Shown here: piece by piece, positions 52,992-62,634 of the stretch
Layout: each line of letters starts with the position of its first letter
How positions within the stretch are numbered: position 1 is the first letter of the stretch
From: Mesorhizobium sp. RMAD-H1
GTDB lineage: Bacteria; Pseudomonadota; Alphaproteobacteria; Rhizobiales; Rhizobiaceae
Direction: 5' to 3'
Assembly (NCBI RefSeq): GCF_014191375.1
Contig: NZ_JACHWN010000006.1
Span: 248,001-312,000 of the forward strand
Length of the DNA: 64,000 bases
Program-made: the position numbers and the translations under genes
Notes under the pieces: model-generated
What the model was told of the DNA's origin: nothing
The model's input: the letters and a program-made list of their open reading frames with translations, nothing else
Databases searched by the model: none

Positions 52992-55223
52992 ATGGAACGC
53001 CGGCTGGCTGCGGTCCTTGCGTTCGACATGGTGGGTTATTCCCGCCTTATGGGCTTAGACGAGCAGGGTACCTTGACTACCCATAGGCGACATCGAAGGG
53101 AAGTGTTTAACCCCCGGGCCACTCAATACCGCGGCCGTATCATCAAGTTCATGGGCGACGGCGCACTGATGGAGTTCGCCAGCGTAGTGGATTCCGTCTG
53201 CTTCGCCATCGACGTGCAATTGGCCCTGCTCAACGAGAATGCCGCTCTCGGCGAAGGGAGGCAGTTCCTCTATCGGATCGGCATCAATATCGGCGACATC
53301 ATCCTGGATGAGGGAGATATCTATGGTGATGGCGTGAATATCGCGGCGCGCCTTCAGGAACTGGCCGATCCCGGCGGAATCTGCCTTTCCGCCTCGGCCT
53401 TCGATCAGGTCAAGGGCAAGCTCGACCTGACTTTCGAATATCTTGGCGAAAGGCAGGTCAAGAATATCGCCGAGCCAGTGACAGTCTACCGGGTTCTGCT
53501 TGACGAGAAAGCCACAGCACTGGCAGCATCAATCGTTCAGGTGCCAGCGGCCCGGACGAACCGCCGCAAATGGGCAACCCTAGCGGCCGCCGTCCCGTTG
53601 CTGATATTTGGGGGCATCACGCTTTGGTGGCAGCCATGGATGTCAGTCCCCCAGCCGGTGGCTGTCGAGCGCTTCGCCTATCCCCTTCCGGACAAGCCTT
53701 CGATCGCCGTATTGCCCTTCATCAATGTCAGCAGCGATCCGGAACAGGACCACCTCGCAAGAGGTCTGACCGACGATCTGATCACCGAGCTATCGAAAGT
53801 CTCGGGCCTGTTCGTCATAGCCCGCCATTCGGTCTTCACCCTCCAGGAGGCGGCCCGCAACAGCCAGAAAGCGGCGGCGGAACTTGGCGTCCATTTCGTT
53901 CTGGAAGGCACGTTGCAAAGGGCGGGATCGCGCCTGAGGATCAACGTCAAGCTAATCGATGCCCTTAGCGGGCTCTTTTTATGGGCTGAGCGCTATGATC
54001 GCAACTATGCCGATATTTTCGCGGTGCAGGACGACGTCATCGGCAAGATCATCTCCGCGCTGGCCGTCAAGCTGAACCAGCGGGAGCGCGACCAGTTGGC
54101 CCGTATTCCCACCGACAATCTCGAAGCCTATGACTATTATCTGCGGGCCGAGCAGGAAGGCTTCCTCTACAGCGATGTCCAGACATACCGCCGGACCTTG
54201 TCCTTCTATCAGAAGGCGATCGATCTCGACCCCGGTTTTGCGGATGCGCATGCCGGAATCGCCCGGATCGCGGTGGACGTCTGGCGCAATGACTACAACC
54301 TCATCTGGTCTGCGGCTGTAGCAAGGAAAATCGCCTATGATGCGGCCGGGCATGCCCTGAAGCTCGATCCCGACAATGCGCGCGCGCATACTGTTTTGGC
54401 GCTTTTGCAACTCGTCGACGGCCGCCAGGCAGAGGCAATAGATTCAGCGAACCGGGCAGTGACATTGCAGCCGAACGATGCAGAAGCGTTCGGCAATCTG
54501 GCCCTGGTGCTCGCGCATACAGGCGACAGCGAGCGGGCGGCCGCCGCGGTGGAAAAGGCGCTGCGGCTCGATCCCGCACCGGCACCGAGTTTCCAGTTGT
54601 TGACAGGCGTGGCGCTTTACACCGCGCGCCGGAATGAGCGCGCCATTCCCCTGTTGGAAGCGGCGCGCGATGGCCTGCCGCGTACCGAGCCTGCGCGCGA
54701 ATATCTGGCAGCGGCTTACGTCCATGGAGACCACCCACAGCACGGAAAGCGGGAGGCAGCCAAGCTGCTGGAACTGTTTCCCGACACCAACCTGACCTAT
54801 TACGGCTATCTCTACGACTATTGGCGCGAGGCGGACCTCAGCTACCATCTGACCGGCCTGCGGAAGGCAGGTATTCCGGAATGGCCTTTCGGCTTCGAAG
54901 GACGCAAGGCCGATCAAGTCGACGGGACCGAGCTACAGGATCTGGTCAGCGGCAAAACCTGGATCGGCAAACACAGGAACGGAACGGATTTCATCCAATA
55001 TTTCGACAATGCCGGAAACACCGCCTATCGCAGCGCCAATACGAACATCACCGGCGTCATAGAAGTCCGAAGCGACCGTCTCTGCGAAAAATTCGAGGGA
55101 TATTTCCTGAACCGGATGGCATGCGGATACATCTATCGCAATGCAGCCGGAGACAGACCCGACGCCCGATACATTCACGTCACTCCGCAGTCCCTGAAGT
55201 TCTTCTCTGTCGCCGCGCGATAG
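52992..55223 (+). CDS. Class III adenylate cyclase fused to a TPR output domain
   Basis: The 743-residue protein has an N-terminal class III cyclase domain (about 1-175) with both metal aspartates in LAFDMVGYSRLM and KFMGDGALMEF. One membrane helix near 195-215 (LAAAVPLLIFGGITLWW) is followed by a FlgO-like/TolB-type module (KPSIAVLPFINVSSDPEQDH to DDVIGKI) and TPR repeats around 400-590. The last 120 residues resemble no domain I know. This layout is frequent in Rhizobiales, which have many such cyclases. GGGAGACTGAG precedes the ATG. Confidence 0.9.
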   Translation: MERRLAAVLAFDMVGYSRLMGLDEQGTLTTHRRHRREVFNPRATQYRGRIIKFMGDGALMEFASVVDSVCFAIDVQLALLNENAALGEGRQFLYRIGINIGDIILDEGDIYGDGVNIAARLQELADPGGICLSASAFDQVKGKLDLTFEYLGERQVKNIAEPVTVYRVLLDEKATALAASIVQVPAARTNRRKWATLAAAVPLLIFGGITLWWQPWMSVPQPVAVERFAYPLPDKPSIAVLPFINVSSDPEQDHLARGLTDDLITELSKVSGLFVIARHSVFTLQEAARNSQKAAAELGVHFVLEGTLQRAGSRLRINVKLIDALSGLFLWAERYDRNYADIFAVQDDVIGKIISALAVKLNQRERDQLARIPTDNLEAYDYYLRAEQEGFLYSDVQTYRRTLSFYQKAIDLDPGFADAHAGIARIAVDVWRNDYNLIWSAAVARKIAYDAAGHALKLDPDNARAHTVLALLQLVDGRQAEAIDSANRAVTLQPNDAEAFGNLALVLAHTGDSERAAAAVEKALRLDPAPAPSFQLLTGVALYTARRNERAIPLLEAARDGLPRTEPAREYLAAAYVHGDHPQHGKREAAKLLELFPDTNLTYYGYLYDYWREADLSYHLTGLRKAGIPEWPFGFEGRKADQVDGTELQDLVSGKTWIGKHRNGTDFIQYFDNAGNTAYRSANTNITGVIEVRSDRLCEKFEGYFLNRMACGYIYRNAAGDRPDARYIHVTPQSLKFFSVAAR

Positions 55224-55288
55224 GTCATTCTGCCTGGCAGATGGAGGCATCGCATGCGCATTCCCCACCACATGTTCTGCCGGAGCAT

Positions 55289-55804
55289 CTACCGGCCTTC
55301 CCCCGCCTTCTCCGACATCAGGGTCTGCTGGACTTCCGGCCAGTATTTCTGAGAATCGACAAGCTTGGTCGGCTTCTTCTCAAAACCTTCCGCGGCACCC
55401 GGATCATAGCTGAGATAGAGCTTTCCCTCGATGATCCGCCAAGCCTTGGGATCGATATTCGTGGTGATGGTCCCGAAGGAGACCCCATCCGCACAATAGC
55501 CACCATATTGGGGGGCATATTTGACTGGTTCACGCGCAAAGAGATCGCGATTTTCGGCGCTGACGAACTGCCAGGTCGCGCCCAGCCAGCGGTAGGAATA
55601 TTGCGGAGAGCCCTCCACCGCCCGGTTTTGCGTGAAATAGGCAACCGGATCGTAACCCTTGATCGCAATATCGCCGAAATAGCCGGTGTTGACAGCCGCA
55701 GGCTCTTCGGCGGTGCCGGCCTGAACGAGCGAGAGCAGCAACGCGGCACTCCCGATCGCCGCAACGATAAACCTGTCTTTTTTCCTTCTATGGCGCATGA
55801 TCAT
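55289..55804 (-). CDS. YHS-domain exported protein
   Basis: The 171-residue protein has a signal sequence (FIVAAIGSAALLLSLVQAG) and a YHS-type domain: DIAIKGYDPVAYFTQNRAVE, GATWQFVSAENRDLFA and YAPQYGGYCADGVSFG. YHS domains are small metal- or redox-associated folds. Function is unknown. It stands alone on the minus strand, convergent with the cyclase gene. Confidence 0.85.
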   Translation of the reverse strand: MIMRHRRKKDRFIVAAIGSAALLLSLVQAGTAEEPAAVNTGYFGDIAIKGYDPVAYFTQNRAVEGSPQYSYRWLGATWQFVSAENRDLFAREPVKYAPQYGGYCADGVSFGTITTNIDPKAWRIIEGKLYLSYDPGAAEGFEKKPTKLVDSQKYWPEVQQTLMSEKAGEGR

Positions 55805-55838
55805 CCTCCCTTTCCGGCGCGGGCCGCCGCACCACAGA

Positions 55839-56429
55839 TCATTCTCGCTTGCTGCATTCCTGATAAAGCCAGTCGCCCACGAGATCGGACTTCTGGCAGG
55901 TCGCGCCTGCCTTCATCAGCAGGCCCGCCGCATCCCAGTGCTCGCGCCAACCGGCCTGGGTGAGCGGCGTGTAGCCATTTCGTTCCTTCGCTTCGACATC
56001 GGCTTTGTTGGCCAGCAAAAACGCCACCACATCCGTATGGCCTTCCTCGGCCGCCGCATGCAGAGGCGACATTTTGTAGAAATTTTGATTGTCGTTGATC
56101 GCCGCGCCTTTTGCTACAAGCAGCTTCACAACATCGAGCTTTCCGCCATATGCGGCCGCATGCAGTGCGGTCAGCCCACCCTTGTTGCGAATATTGATGT
56201 CGGCACCGCGCTCGAGGAGCAAGGCGACAACCTCGGTATGCCCCGCCAGGGAGGCGACCAGCAGCGCAGGTTCACCCGCGGCATCGGGCGCTGCCAGATC
56301 AACGCCCTGATCCAGCAGTTGCTTCGCACGTTCGACATCGCCCTCCTTCGCCGCATCATGCAGAGGGCCCGCCATGGCCGTGGAAACCGTGAACAATAAC
56401 ACGGTAGCGGAAACGAAGAAATTGCGCAT
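55839..56429 (-). CDS. Exported ankyrin-repeat protein
   Basis: The 196-residue protein has a Sec signal (FFVSATVLLFTVSTAMAG) followed by four to five ankyrin repeats (for example AAPDAAGEPALLVASLAGHT, GGLTALHAAAYGGKLDVVKL, MSPLHAAAEEGHTDVVAFLL). The two C-terminal cysteines in GATCQKSDLVG and YQECSKRE could form a disulfide. It would act in the periplasm through protein contacts. The partner is unknown. Confidence 0.9.
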   Translation of the reverse strand: MRNFFVSATVLLFTVSTAMAGPLHDAAKEGDVERAKQLLDQGVDLAAPDAAGEPALLVASLAGHTEVVALLLERGADINIRNKGGLTALHAAAYGGKLDVVKLLVAKGAAINDNQNFYKMSPLHAAAEEGHTDVVAFLLANKADVEAKERNGYTPLTQAGWREHWDAAGLLMKAGATCQKSDLVGDWLYQECSKRE

Positions 56430-56567
56430 GACAAAAACTCCCTCCCCCGCCTCTATATTCTAAGCCGGTCGGGCAAATTTGTCAGCGGAAATCAGAAGCG
56501 CGAAGGATACCGCGAAAGAGGTATTCACCGCGCCCAGGATCATCGATGCCGACGGCCGTGGCCGCGG

Positions 56568-57881
56568 TCAGGCATCTTCCTTCGTCACAAGCAGCTTGTC
56601 GATGCGGCGGCCGTCGAGGTCCACGACCTCGAAGCACCAGCCGTTCTTGGTGAAGCTCTCTCCCAGTTCGGGGAGATGTTTCAGCTCTTCCAGGACAAGT
56701 CCGGCGACGGTCTGGTAATCGACATCGTTGTCGAGAGGATAACGCATGAATTCGGCGAACTCGTCGATGGGCATCCAGCCGGCCACCAGATAGGAGCCAT
56801 CCTGACGGCGAACGATCGCCTGTTCCTCGGTCTCCCCCTCGGGGAACACGCCCATGATGGCTTCCAGAATGTCGCCCGAGGTGACAATACCTTCGAAATG
56901 CCCGTATTCATCGAACACCAGGACCATGTGCGTCGCCGATTTGCGGATGCCCTCGATCACCATATTGGCCGTCGCGAGATCCGAAACCACCACGGGCTCA
57001 CGCACCAGAGCTTCGATATCGACGTTTCCGCCAGAAGATACCGCATTGTAGAAATCCTTGACGAAGAGAACGCCGACGACTTCATCGGAACTCCCCCTTC
57101 GGACGGGGAGGCGCGAATGGTTGGTGTGGCGCAGTTGCGTGCGGATTTCGTCGAAATCATCCTCCAGATCGACTACTTCGACATCCCTGCGCGGCGTCAT
57201 CAGCGCCCTGGCGGTGCGGTCGGCGAGCCGCATCACGCCGGAAATCATCGCCGATTCCTCTCTCTCGATGACGCCGGCGCTCTGCGCCTCGGCAAGGACC
57301 GCCTTGATTTCTTCGTCGGTGACGCCTTCGTCCATCTTCCCCGATTGGCCGAGCAGCTTGAGAACCAGTTTGCCGGACGCATCGAGCAGCCACACCAGCG
57401 GCGCCGCCAGCTTCGACAGAAGGACCATGGCCGGCGCCACCTTACTCGCGATCCCTTCCGCATTGCGCAGCGCCATCTGCTTCGGCACCAGTTCTCCGAT
57501 GATCAGCGAAAGGTAGGTGATGGCGACGACGACGGAACCGACCCCAAGCGCATCCGAGAGCCCGGGCGACAGTCCCTGTGATGTTAGCCAGCCCGTCAGC
57601 CGCGCGCCGAGCGTGGCACCTGAAAACGCGCCGGCAAGAATACCGACCAGGGTAATTCCGATCTGGACCGTCGAAAGGAACCGGCCGGGATTGTCGGCCA
57701 GTTGCAAGGCAAGCCGGGCACCTTTGCTGCCCTGATCCGCAAGGACCCGCAAACGGGCGGGGCGGGATGAGACGACGGCAAGTTCTGACATTGCCAGCAC
57801 ACCGTTGAGAAAGGTGAGCAGGACGACGATTGTTATTTCGAGGAGCAATTTCTGCCTGTTTGGTTGGTGGCGATCATCCAA
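56568..57881 (-). CDS. CNNM/CorC-family transporter (HlyC/TlyC type)
   Basis: The 437-residue membrane protein has an N-terminal DUF21/CNNM transmembrane domain (about 15-200), a CBS pair (MTPRRDVEVVDLEDDFDEIR and then VREPVVVSDLATANMVIEGI) and a CorC_HlyC C-terminal domain (GSYLVAGWMPIDEFAEFMRY). Family members are linked to magnesium or cobalt efflux. The start is TTG at 57881 by the longest frame; a TTG at 57848 just before LLEITIVVLLTFLNG is also possible. Confidence 0.9.
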   Translation of the reverse strand: MDDRHQPNRQKLLLEITIVVLLTFLNGVLAMSELAVVSSRPARLRVLADQGSKGARLALQLADNPGRFLSTVQIGITLVGILAGAFSGATLGARLTGWLTSQGLSPGLSDALGVGSVVVAITYLSLIIGELVPKQMALRNAEGIASKVAPAMVLLSKLAAPLVWLLDASGKLVLKLLGQSGKMDEGVTDEEIKAVLAEAQSAGVIEREESAMISGVMRLADRTARALMTPRRDVEVVDLEDDFDEIRTQLRHTNHSRLPVRRGSSDEVVGVLFVKDFYNAVSSGGNVDIEALVREPVVVSDLATANMVIEGIRKSATHMVLVFDEYGHFEGIVTSGDILEAIMGVFPEGETEEQAIVRRQDGSYLVAGWMPIDEFAEFMRYPLDNDVDYQTVAGLVLEELKHLPELGESFTKNGWCFEVVDLDGRRIDKLLVTKEDA

Positions 57882-58029
57882 GGATATGGATAAATTCGTC
57901 TCATGAAAAGCTCTCTACGCCATGTCGAGCAATTCTGGAATGCAATTTCGTGATTGAAAGACAACGAGAAGTTCCGGCGGCCAAGCTCTTGAGCCGAAAG
58001 CTTTCACGGTTGGATCGAAGAAGACCAGC

Positions 58030-58527
58030 CTACCTCCGCCTTTCATTCCTGCGCATTTGCCTGGCATAGACAACGCACTCATCGATCATGCTGGCGCAGA
58101 GCGCATTGAGGCTCGTGGGCGTGTTATTGTCGCCGGAAAAGCCGATCTCGGCAACACGGCCGTCGACCATCCTGATCTGGGTGCTGCAGGAGCCGCCCGG
58201 CGTCACGTTCACCCCACCGCCCACGCCGGGAACCGAGCCTATGCCGATCGTCGGCACCGAAACGTTCAAACTGCCCCGTGATATGTTGGGGTCCTGGTAC
58301 GTCCATATTTTCCCGGCCATTCCAGCATCCGCCACGGCCGTCGGGAAGCCGGCGCACATGCGCATCTGGGTTTCGGTAAGGCCGACCAGCGCTCTGCGCG
58401 CTTCGTGAACCGTTTCGTCCTCCTTGATGGTGGACGACGTATCGCTGGGGATCGCGCAGGAGGCGGCCATCAGGACGCCGGCCGATGCAATCGCAAGCTT
58501 CAAGACCCGCTTGAGATGATGCTCCAT
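58030..58527 (-). CDS. Putative lipoprotein of unknown function
   Basis: The 165-residue product has a lipoprotein signal ending LMAASC, so the mature protein would be lipid-anchored at that cysteine. The rest includes LVGLTETQMRMCAGFPTAVA, a Gly/Val-rich middle (IGIGSVPGVGGGVNVTPGG) and a C-terminal cysteine pair. The segment TETQMRMCAGFP resembles the start of SmpA/OmlA-like domains. I place the start at 58527, since the longer frame adds residues before the signal. No operon partner. Confidence 0.65.
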   Translation of the reverse strand: MEHHLKRVLKLAIASAGVLMAASCAIPSDTSSTIKEDETVHEARRALVGLTETQMRMCAGFPTAVADAGMAGKIWTYQDPNISRGSLNVSVPTIGIGSVPGVGGGVNVTPGGSCSTQIRMVDGRVAEIGFSGDNNTPTSLNALCASMIDECVVYARQMRRNERRR

Positions 58528-58615
58528 GACAGTCCTTGGCACGCATTGGGGATAATGGCCGCCCACGAGTTACCCCGAACCACCGTGCGGGAGTGTTGTT
58601 CCGCAGGCAAAATCC

Positions 58616-59833
58616 TCAGTCGGCGTGTGCCAAGCTTTCGCGCAGCTTCTTCACATCCGCCGCCGAAACCGGTGCGGCTGCATTGCCCCAGCTGTTGCGC
58701 ACATAGGTGAGAAGCGATGCGACCTCGTCATCGTTGAACCGCCACGCGAAGGAGGGCATGGCCGGCCCGGTTGGCGCGGCAGCGGTCGCAACACCCTGTG
58801 TTCCCTCCAGCACTATACGGATGAGCGTTGTCGGATTGCCCGATTGCACCACCGCGCTGCCCGCGAGCGTCGGGAAGAGACGTGGAATGCCAGCGCCCGA
58901 ATCCCGATGGCAGGCATTGCAGCTATCCCTGTAGATCGCCTGGCCCGCCACCATCCGCTTATCCTCCGCCGCGACCGGCACGAGCGCTGTATTCTCACCT
59001 GATGGCATGTTCTTGAGATAGGTGGCGATTGCCGTCAGATCCTCATCTGAAAGTTTCGATGTGGAATTGGTGATGGCCTCTGCCATCGGGCCGGAGGCTA
59101 TTGTGAACCGGTTTGCGCCGGTCTTGAGATATTGCACAATATCCTCCTGCGACCAACCGCCAAGCCCCTTGTGCATCGCATCAGTGATATTGGGCGCAAA
59201 CCAGCTCTGTAGCACCGCCCCCTGCAGGGCGTCGTTATTCTTGTCGCCGCCGAGGATGGTCTTGGGCGTGTGGCAGGCACCGCAATGACCAAGCCCCTCG
59301 ACGAGATAGGCGCCGCGGTTCCATTCAGCCGATTTGCCGGGATCGGGCTTGAACTCGCCCGGCGTGAAATTGAGCACGTTCCAGGCCAGCATGCTCGCAC
59401 GGATGCTAAAGGGGAACGGAAGCTGGTTCGGCTCTATCGCATTTTTTACCGGCTCCAGCGTGTTGAGGAAGGCGCGGATGGCGAGAATATCCTCGCGGTT
59501 TACCTTTGCGAAGGCCGGATAGGGCATCGCCGGATAGAGATGGCCGCGTGGCGCAATCCCTTCCCGCATCGCCTGCACGAATTGGTTGTCCGTCCAGGCT
59601 CCTATACCGGTTTCACGGTCCGGCGTGATATTGGGCCCGACGAGCTTGCCAAAAGGCGTCTCAAGTGCGAGGCCGCCGGCATAGGGTTTGCCGCCCGGCG
59701 CGGTGTGGCAGGCGACGCAATCGCCTACGGTCGCCAAATAGCGACCACGCTCGATGGTTTCGAAATCAGCGGCCTGCGCCCATGCTGCCGAAACAGTCAG
59801 GGCTGCTATCGTCCATGTGCAAAGCTTTTTCAT
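58616..59833 (-). CDS. Triheme cytochrome c subunit of a membrane-bound sugar/alcohol dehydrogenase
   Basis: The 405-residue exported protein has three c-type heme sites: CVACH near residue 38, CGACH near 188 and CNACH near 310, after a signal peptide (WTIAALTVSAAWAQ). It matches the cytochrome subunit of gluconate 2-dehydrogenase and related enzymes, which passes electrons to ubiquinone or an oxidase. Its ATG overlaps the flavoprotein stop by four bases. It is the third gene of the operon. Confidence 0.92.
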   Translation of the reverse strand: MKKLCTWTIAALTVSAAWAQAADFETIERGRYLATVGDCVACHTAPGGKPYAGGLALETPFGKLVGPNITPDRETGIGAWTDNQFVQAMREGIAPRGHLYPAMPYPAFAKVNREDILAIRAFLNTLEPVKNAIEPNQLPFPFSIRASMLAWNVLNFTPGEFKPDPGKSAEWNRGAYLVEGLGHCGACHTPKTILGGDKNNDALQGAVLQSWFAPNITDAMHKGLGGWSQEDIVQYLKTGANRFTIASGPMAEAITNSTSKLSDEDLTAIATYLKNMPSGENTALVPVAAEDKRMVAGQAIYRDSCNACHRDSGAGIPRLFPTLAGSAVVQSGNPTTLIRIVLEGTQGVATAAAPTGPAMPSFAWRFNDDEVASLLTYVRNSWGNAAAPVSAADVKKLRESLAHAD

Positions 59834-61599
59834 GACTGCACCAACGGTCCCGGCGACTTTAGATATTGTGTGCGGATAGCCTCGGCCGCCCAGAAGGCGA
59901 GCGCTCCGACGGTACCGGTGGGGTTGTAGCCGGCATTTTGCGGAAAGGCGGAGGCACCGACGACGAAGACATTCGGAACATCCCAGCTCTGCAAATATTT
60001 GTTCAGGGCACTGGTGGCTGGGTCACGACCCATGATCATTCCGCCGGTATTATGGGTGCTCTGATAGGGTACGACAGAATAGGGCTTCGTCCGCTTGTTG
60101 ACGAAATATTCGCGCGGGTTGAGCGCTTTGATGATCTCCTCGAGCTTGTCGGTAACATAGGACGACATGCGGATATCGTTCTCGGGGAAATCGAACGTCA
60201 TGCGCATTAGAGGGCGCCCGAAACGGTCCTTGTATGTGGGATCGAGATCGAGATGATTGCCGCGCGTCGTATAGCTCGAACCCTGCGTACTGATCCCGGT
60301 CGAGTGGAGATAATTTTCCTTCGTCGCCTTCTTCCACTCCAATCCCCACCGGGGCGTTCCCGACGGCACCGGCCGGTTCATGATCGGCCGCCCGTTAGTC
60401 GGAATGCAGTTGAAGCCGGCGCCGCCCACGAAATCCAGTCCGGAATGATCGAAATTATCGCCGTTGAAATCATCAACCGTCTGTCCCAACGCACCGGCGG
60501 CGATGAACGGGTTGATGATCTTGTCCTTGTCGAAGAAGAGGCGGACGCTGGAATTGGTCTGGTAAGCGTAATTGCGTCCGACGGTGCCCTCGCCGGTATT
60601 GGGATCGTACGGCTTGCCTATTCCTGAGATCAGCATCAGCCGGACATTGTCGAGAATGAAGGCGCACACGACCACGAGATCAGCTGGTTGTTCCCATTCC
60701 TGCCCCTGCGTGTCGATATAGGTGACGCCCGTGGCCTGCTTGCCGCTGGCGTCCAGATTGACCTTCATCACCTCGCATTCCGTGCGGGCCTCGAAATTCG
60801 GCTTGCGCATGAGGACGGGCAAGACATTGACCTGCGGCGACGCCTTGGAATAGTTGGCGCAGCCGAAGCGCTCGCAAAAGCCGCAGAAGGTGCAAGGCCC
60901 CATGGTGACGCCGAGCGGATTGGTATAGGCGCCGGAGGCATTCGCCGCAGGCGTCGGAAAAGGATGGTAGCCCAGCGATTTCGCGGCCTCGGCAAATAGC
61001 GTCGGCGCATAGGTCATTGGCAAGGGAGGCAAGGGGTAATCCCTTTCCCGCGGACCCTCGAAGGGGTTGCCACCAGGCTGCACGGCCCCCTTGATATTGC
61101 CTGCCTTGCCGGAAATACCCGCGAGATTTTCGAACTTGTCGTAGGAAAATTCCAGTTCCTCATAGGTGACGCCCCAGTCCTGGATCGTAAGCTCCTTGGG
61201 AATGAAGCCCGCACCGTAGCGCTCCGTCAGATGGCTGCGGATGCGGAAATCGGTGGGATTGAAGCGCCAGGTGTGGCCGTTCCAATGAACGCCGGCGCCA
61301 CCGACGCCATTGCCGGGAAGAAAACCGCTGAACTGGCGGATCGGGAGCGCCGTCTGGGAGACGTTGTTGCGGAACGTGAGCGTCTGCTGAGCGGGGCGCA
61401 GGAAGAGATCCAGCCGAACCGCATAGCGCAGTTCGTCCGGCGCATAGCCGACATTAAAATCGGTCGCGGTATCGCGCCATGGGCCGCGCTCGATGGCGAC
61501 GACGTCAAGCCCTTCGTCGGTCAGTTCGTTGGCGATGATCGAACCGGTCCACCCGAGACCAATGATGACGACATCCTTGCGTGGAAGCTTTCTGGCCAT
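59830..61599 (-). CDS. GMC-family flavoprotein subunit of a gluconate-type dehydrogenase
   Basis: The 589-residue subunit has an N-terminal FAD motif VVIIGLGWTGSIIANELTDE and, at the C-terminus, the GMC catalytic region with His in STHNTGGMIMG and Asn in NAGYNPTGTVGAL. A CGFCERFGC motif near residue 240-247 suits the cysteine-rich cluster site known in this enzyme group. It would be the periplasmic catalytic subunit, exported with the Tat-targeted gamma subunit since it has no signal of its own. Substrate (gluconate, 2-ketogluconate, other) is not certain. Confidence 0.92.
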   Translation of the reverse strand: MARKLPRKDVVIIGLGWTGSIIANELTDEGLDVVAIERGPWRDTATDFNVGYAPDELRYAVRLDLFLRPAQQTLTFRNNVSQTALPIRQFSGFLPGNGVGGAGVHWNGHTWRFNPTDFRIRSHLTERYGAGFIPKELTIQDWGVTYEELEFSYDKFENLAGISGKAGNIKGAVQPGGNPFEGPRERDYPLPPLPMTYAPTLFAEAAKSLGYHPFPTPAANASGAYTNPLGVTMGPCTFCGFCERFGCANYSKASPQVNVLPVLMRKPNFEARTECEVMKVNLDASGKQATGVTYIDTQGQEWEQPADLVVVCAFILDNVRLMLISGIGKPYDPNTGEGTVGRNYAYQTNSSVRLFFDKDKIINPFIAAGALGQTVDDFNGDNFDHSGLDFVGGAGFNCIPTNGRPIMNRPVPSGTPRWGLEWKKATKENYLHSTGISTQGSSYTTRGNHLDLDPTYKDRFGRPLMRMTFDFPENDIRMSSYVTDKLEEIIKALNPREYFVNKRTKPYSVVPYQSTHNTGGMIMGRDPATSALNKYLQSWDVPNVFVVGASAFPQNAGYNPTGTVGALAFWAAEAIRTQYLKSPGPLVQS

Positions 61600-61606
61600 T
61601 GTCGCT

Positions 61607-62359
61607 TCAGCCTTTCTCGGTCCAGTCGGGACGGCCGATGATACTCATAGGGGGCAGTGGATAGGGTTGATTGTGCTTGTCGACGAAGCCGCGATAATCA
61701 TATCGCGCACCGGGGAAGCCGATCATCGTCCAACTGACCATATCCTTGTTGCCGCCATAGATCGGATCGGCGAAGAAACCCTCCATGGTGTTCTGCAGCA
61801 CCAATTCAAAAAAGGTCCTTGCGTCGGCATCGCCGAGATCGATCGAGCCTTTCTCCAGGTCTTGCAGCACCTTATCCTGATCCGCCGGCGCAAGGGCGGA
61901 AAAGACTTTGCCGGAAAATGTCTTGCGACAGTAATCATCCAGCGCCGCGATGCCGGCGCGGTAACGCTCGGTCGGCAGAACGGGCGATTGCAGACCCTGC
62001 TGCGGAAGCCCCTTTGCGAAAGGCCCCTTCATATAATGCCTCTCGGAACTACCGAAGAAACCGGCCAGCTGTCGGTCGATGAAAACCGCGCAGCCAGCCT
62101 CCTTGCCGCCAATGCTCAAGTCATCGGCGGGAACGAGCCGGTCGACGATCGCCTCAATTGTCTGCGCCTCGTCATGGGTGAAGAAGAGCCAGGGCCCCGG
62201 CCGCACTGGCGTCGGCGGATCGGCGGAAAACGGTTTCCATGGCAGCTGTCCCGAAAAGGACCGCGCCAAGGCATCCGGTGTCGAGGCGAAGAGGATTGAA
62301 ACGGCGGTGGAGGCGAGAAACTGTCTCCGGCTCAGGCCAGAACCAAAATTTTTCTTCAT
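61607..62359 (-). CDS. Gluconate 2-dehydrogenase gamma (small) subunit
   Basis: The 250-residue protein has a Tat signal with twin arginines (SGLSRRQFLASTAVSILFAS) and the subunit 3 family features FTHDEAQTIEAIVDRLVPAD, YCRKTFSGKVFSAL and the C-terminal YDYRGFVDKHNQPYPLPP. It probably carries the flavoprotein across the membrane as a folded complex. It is the first gene of the three-gene operon and starts 7 bases before the flavoprotein gene. Confidence 0.92.
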   Translation of the reverse strand: MKKNFGSGLSRRQFLASTAVSILFASTPDALARSFSGQLPWKPFSADPPTPVRPGPWLFFTHDEAQTIEAIVDRLVPADDLSIGGKEAGCAVFIDRQLAGFFGSSERHYMKGPFAKGLPQQGLQSPVLPTERYRAGIAALDDYCRKTFSGKVFSALAPADQDKVLQDLEKGSIDLGDADARTFFELVLQNTMEGFFADPIYGGNKDMVSWTMIGFPGARYDYRGFVDKHNQPYPLPPMSIIGRPDWTEKG

Positions 62360-62634
62360 TGGCTTCCCCGATTCGAAGTGGCTGACGCGGACGTTACAGT
62401 AGAACTGAAGGAGAGCGCAACCGACAGACGATTAAAAGTTGTGAAAATACTTTCAATCAGCTAGCGTTATCACTCACACTGATATAAAATGTTAAAACTA
62501 CAAATAATGTTTGAATATATTATTGGTTATATCAATTATAATACATGAAATATGCTATCACTCACCACCGTCAGAGCCGCCTGTACGATATGGGAGCAAT
62601 CCTTCCCGCCCGGTTGAACGGGAAGGTAGCATTG
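62360..62634. promoter_or_regulatory. AT-rich gap upstream of the dehydrogenase operon
   Basis: This 275-bp gap lies between the sulfatase stop and the gamma-subunit start and is the only place for the dehydrogenase operon promoter. The part from about 62440 to 62560 is strongly AT-rich compared with the flanks. I could not fix -35/-10 boxes or a regulator site. Confidence 0.4.
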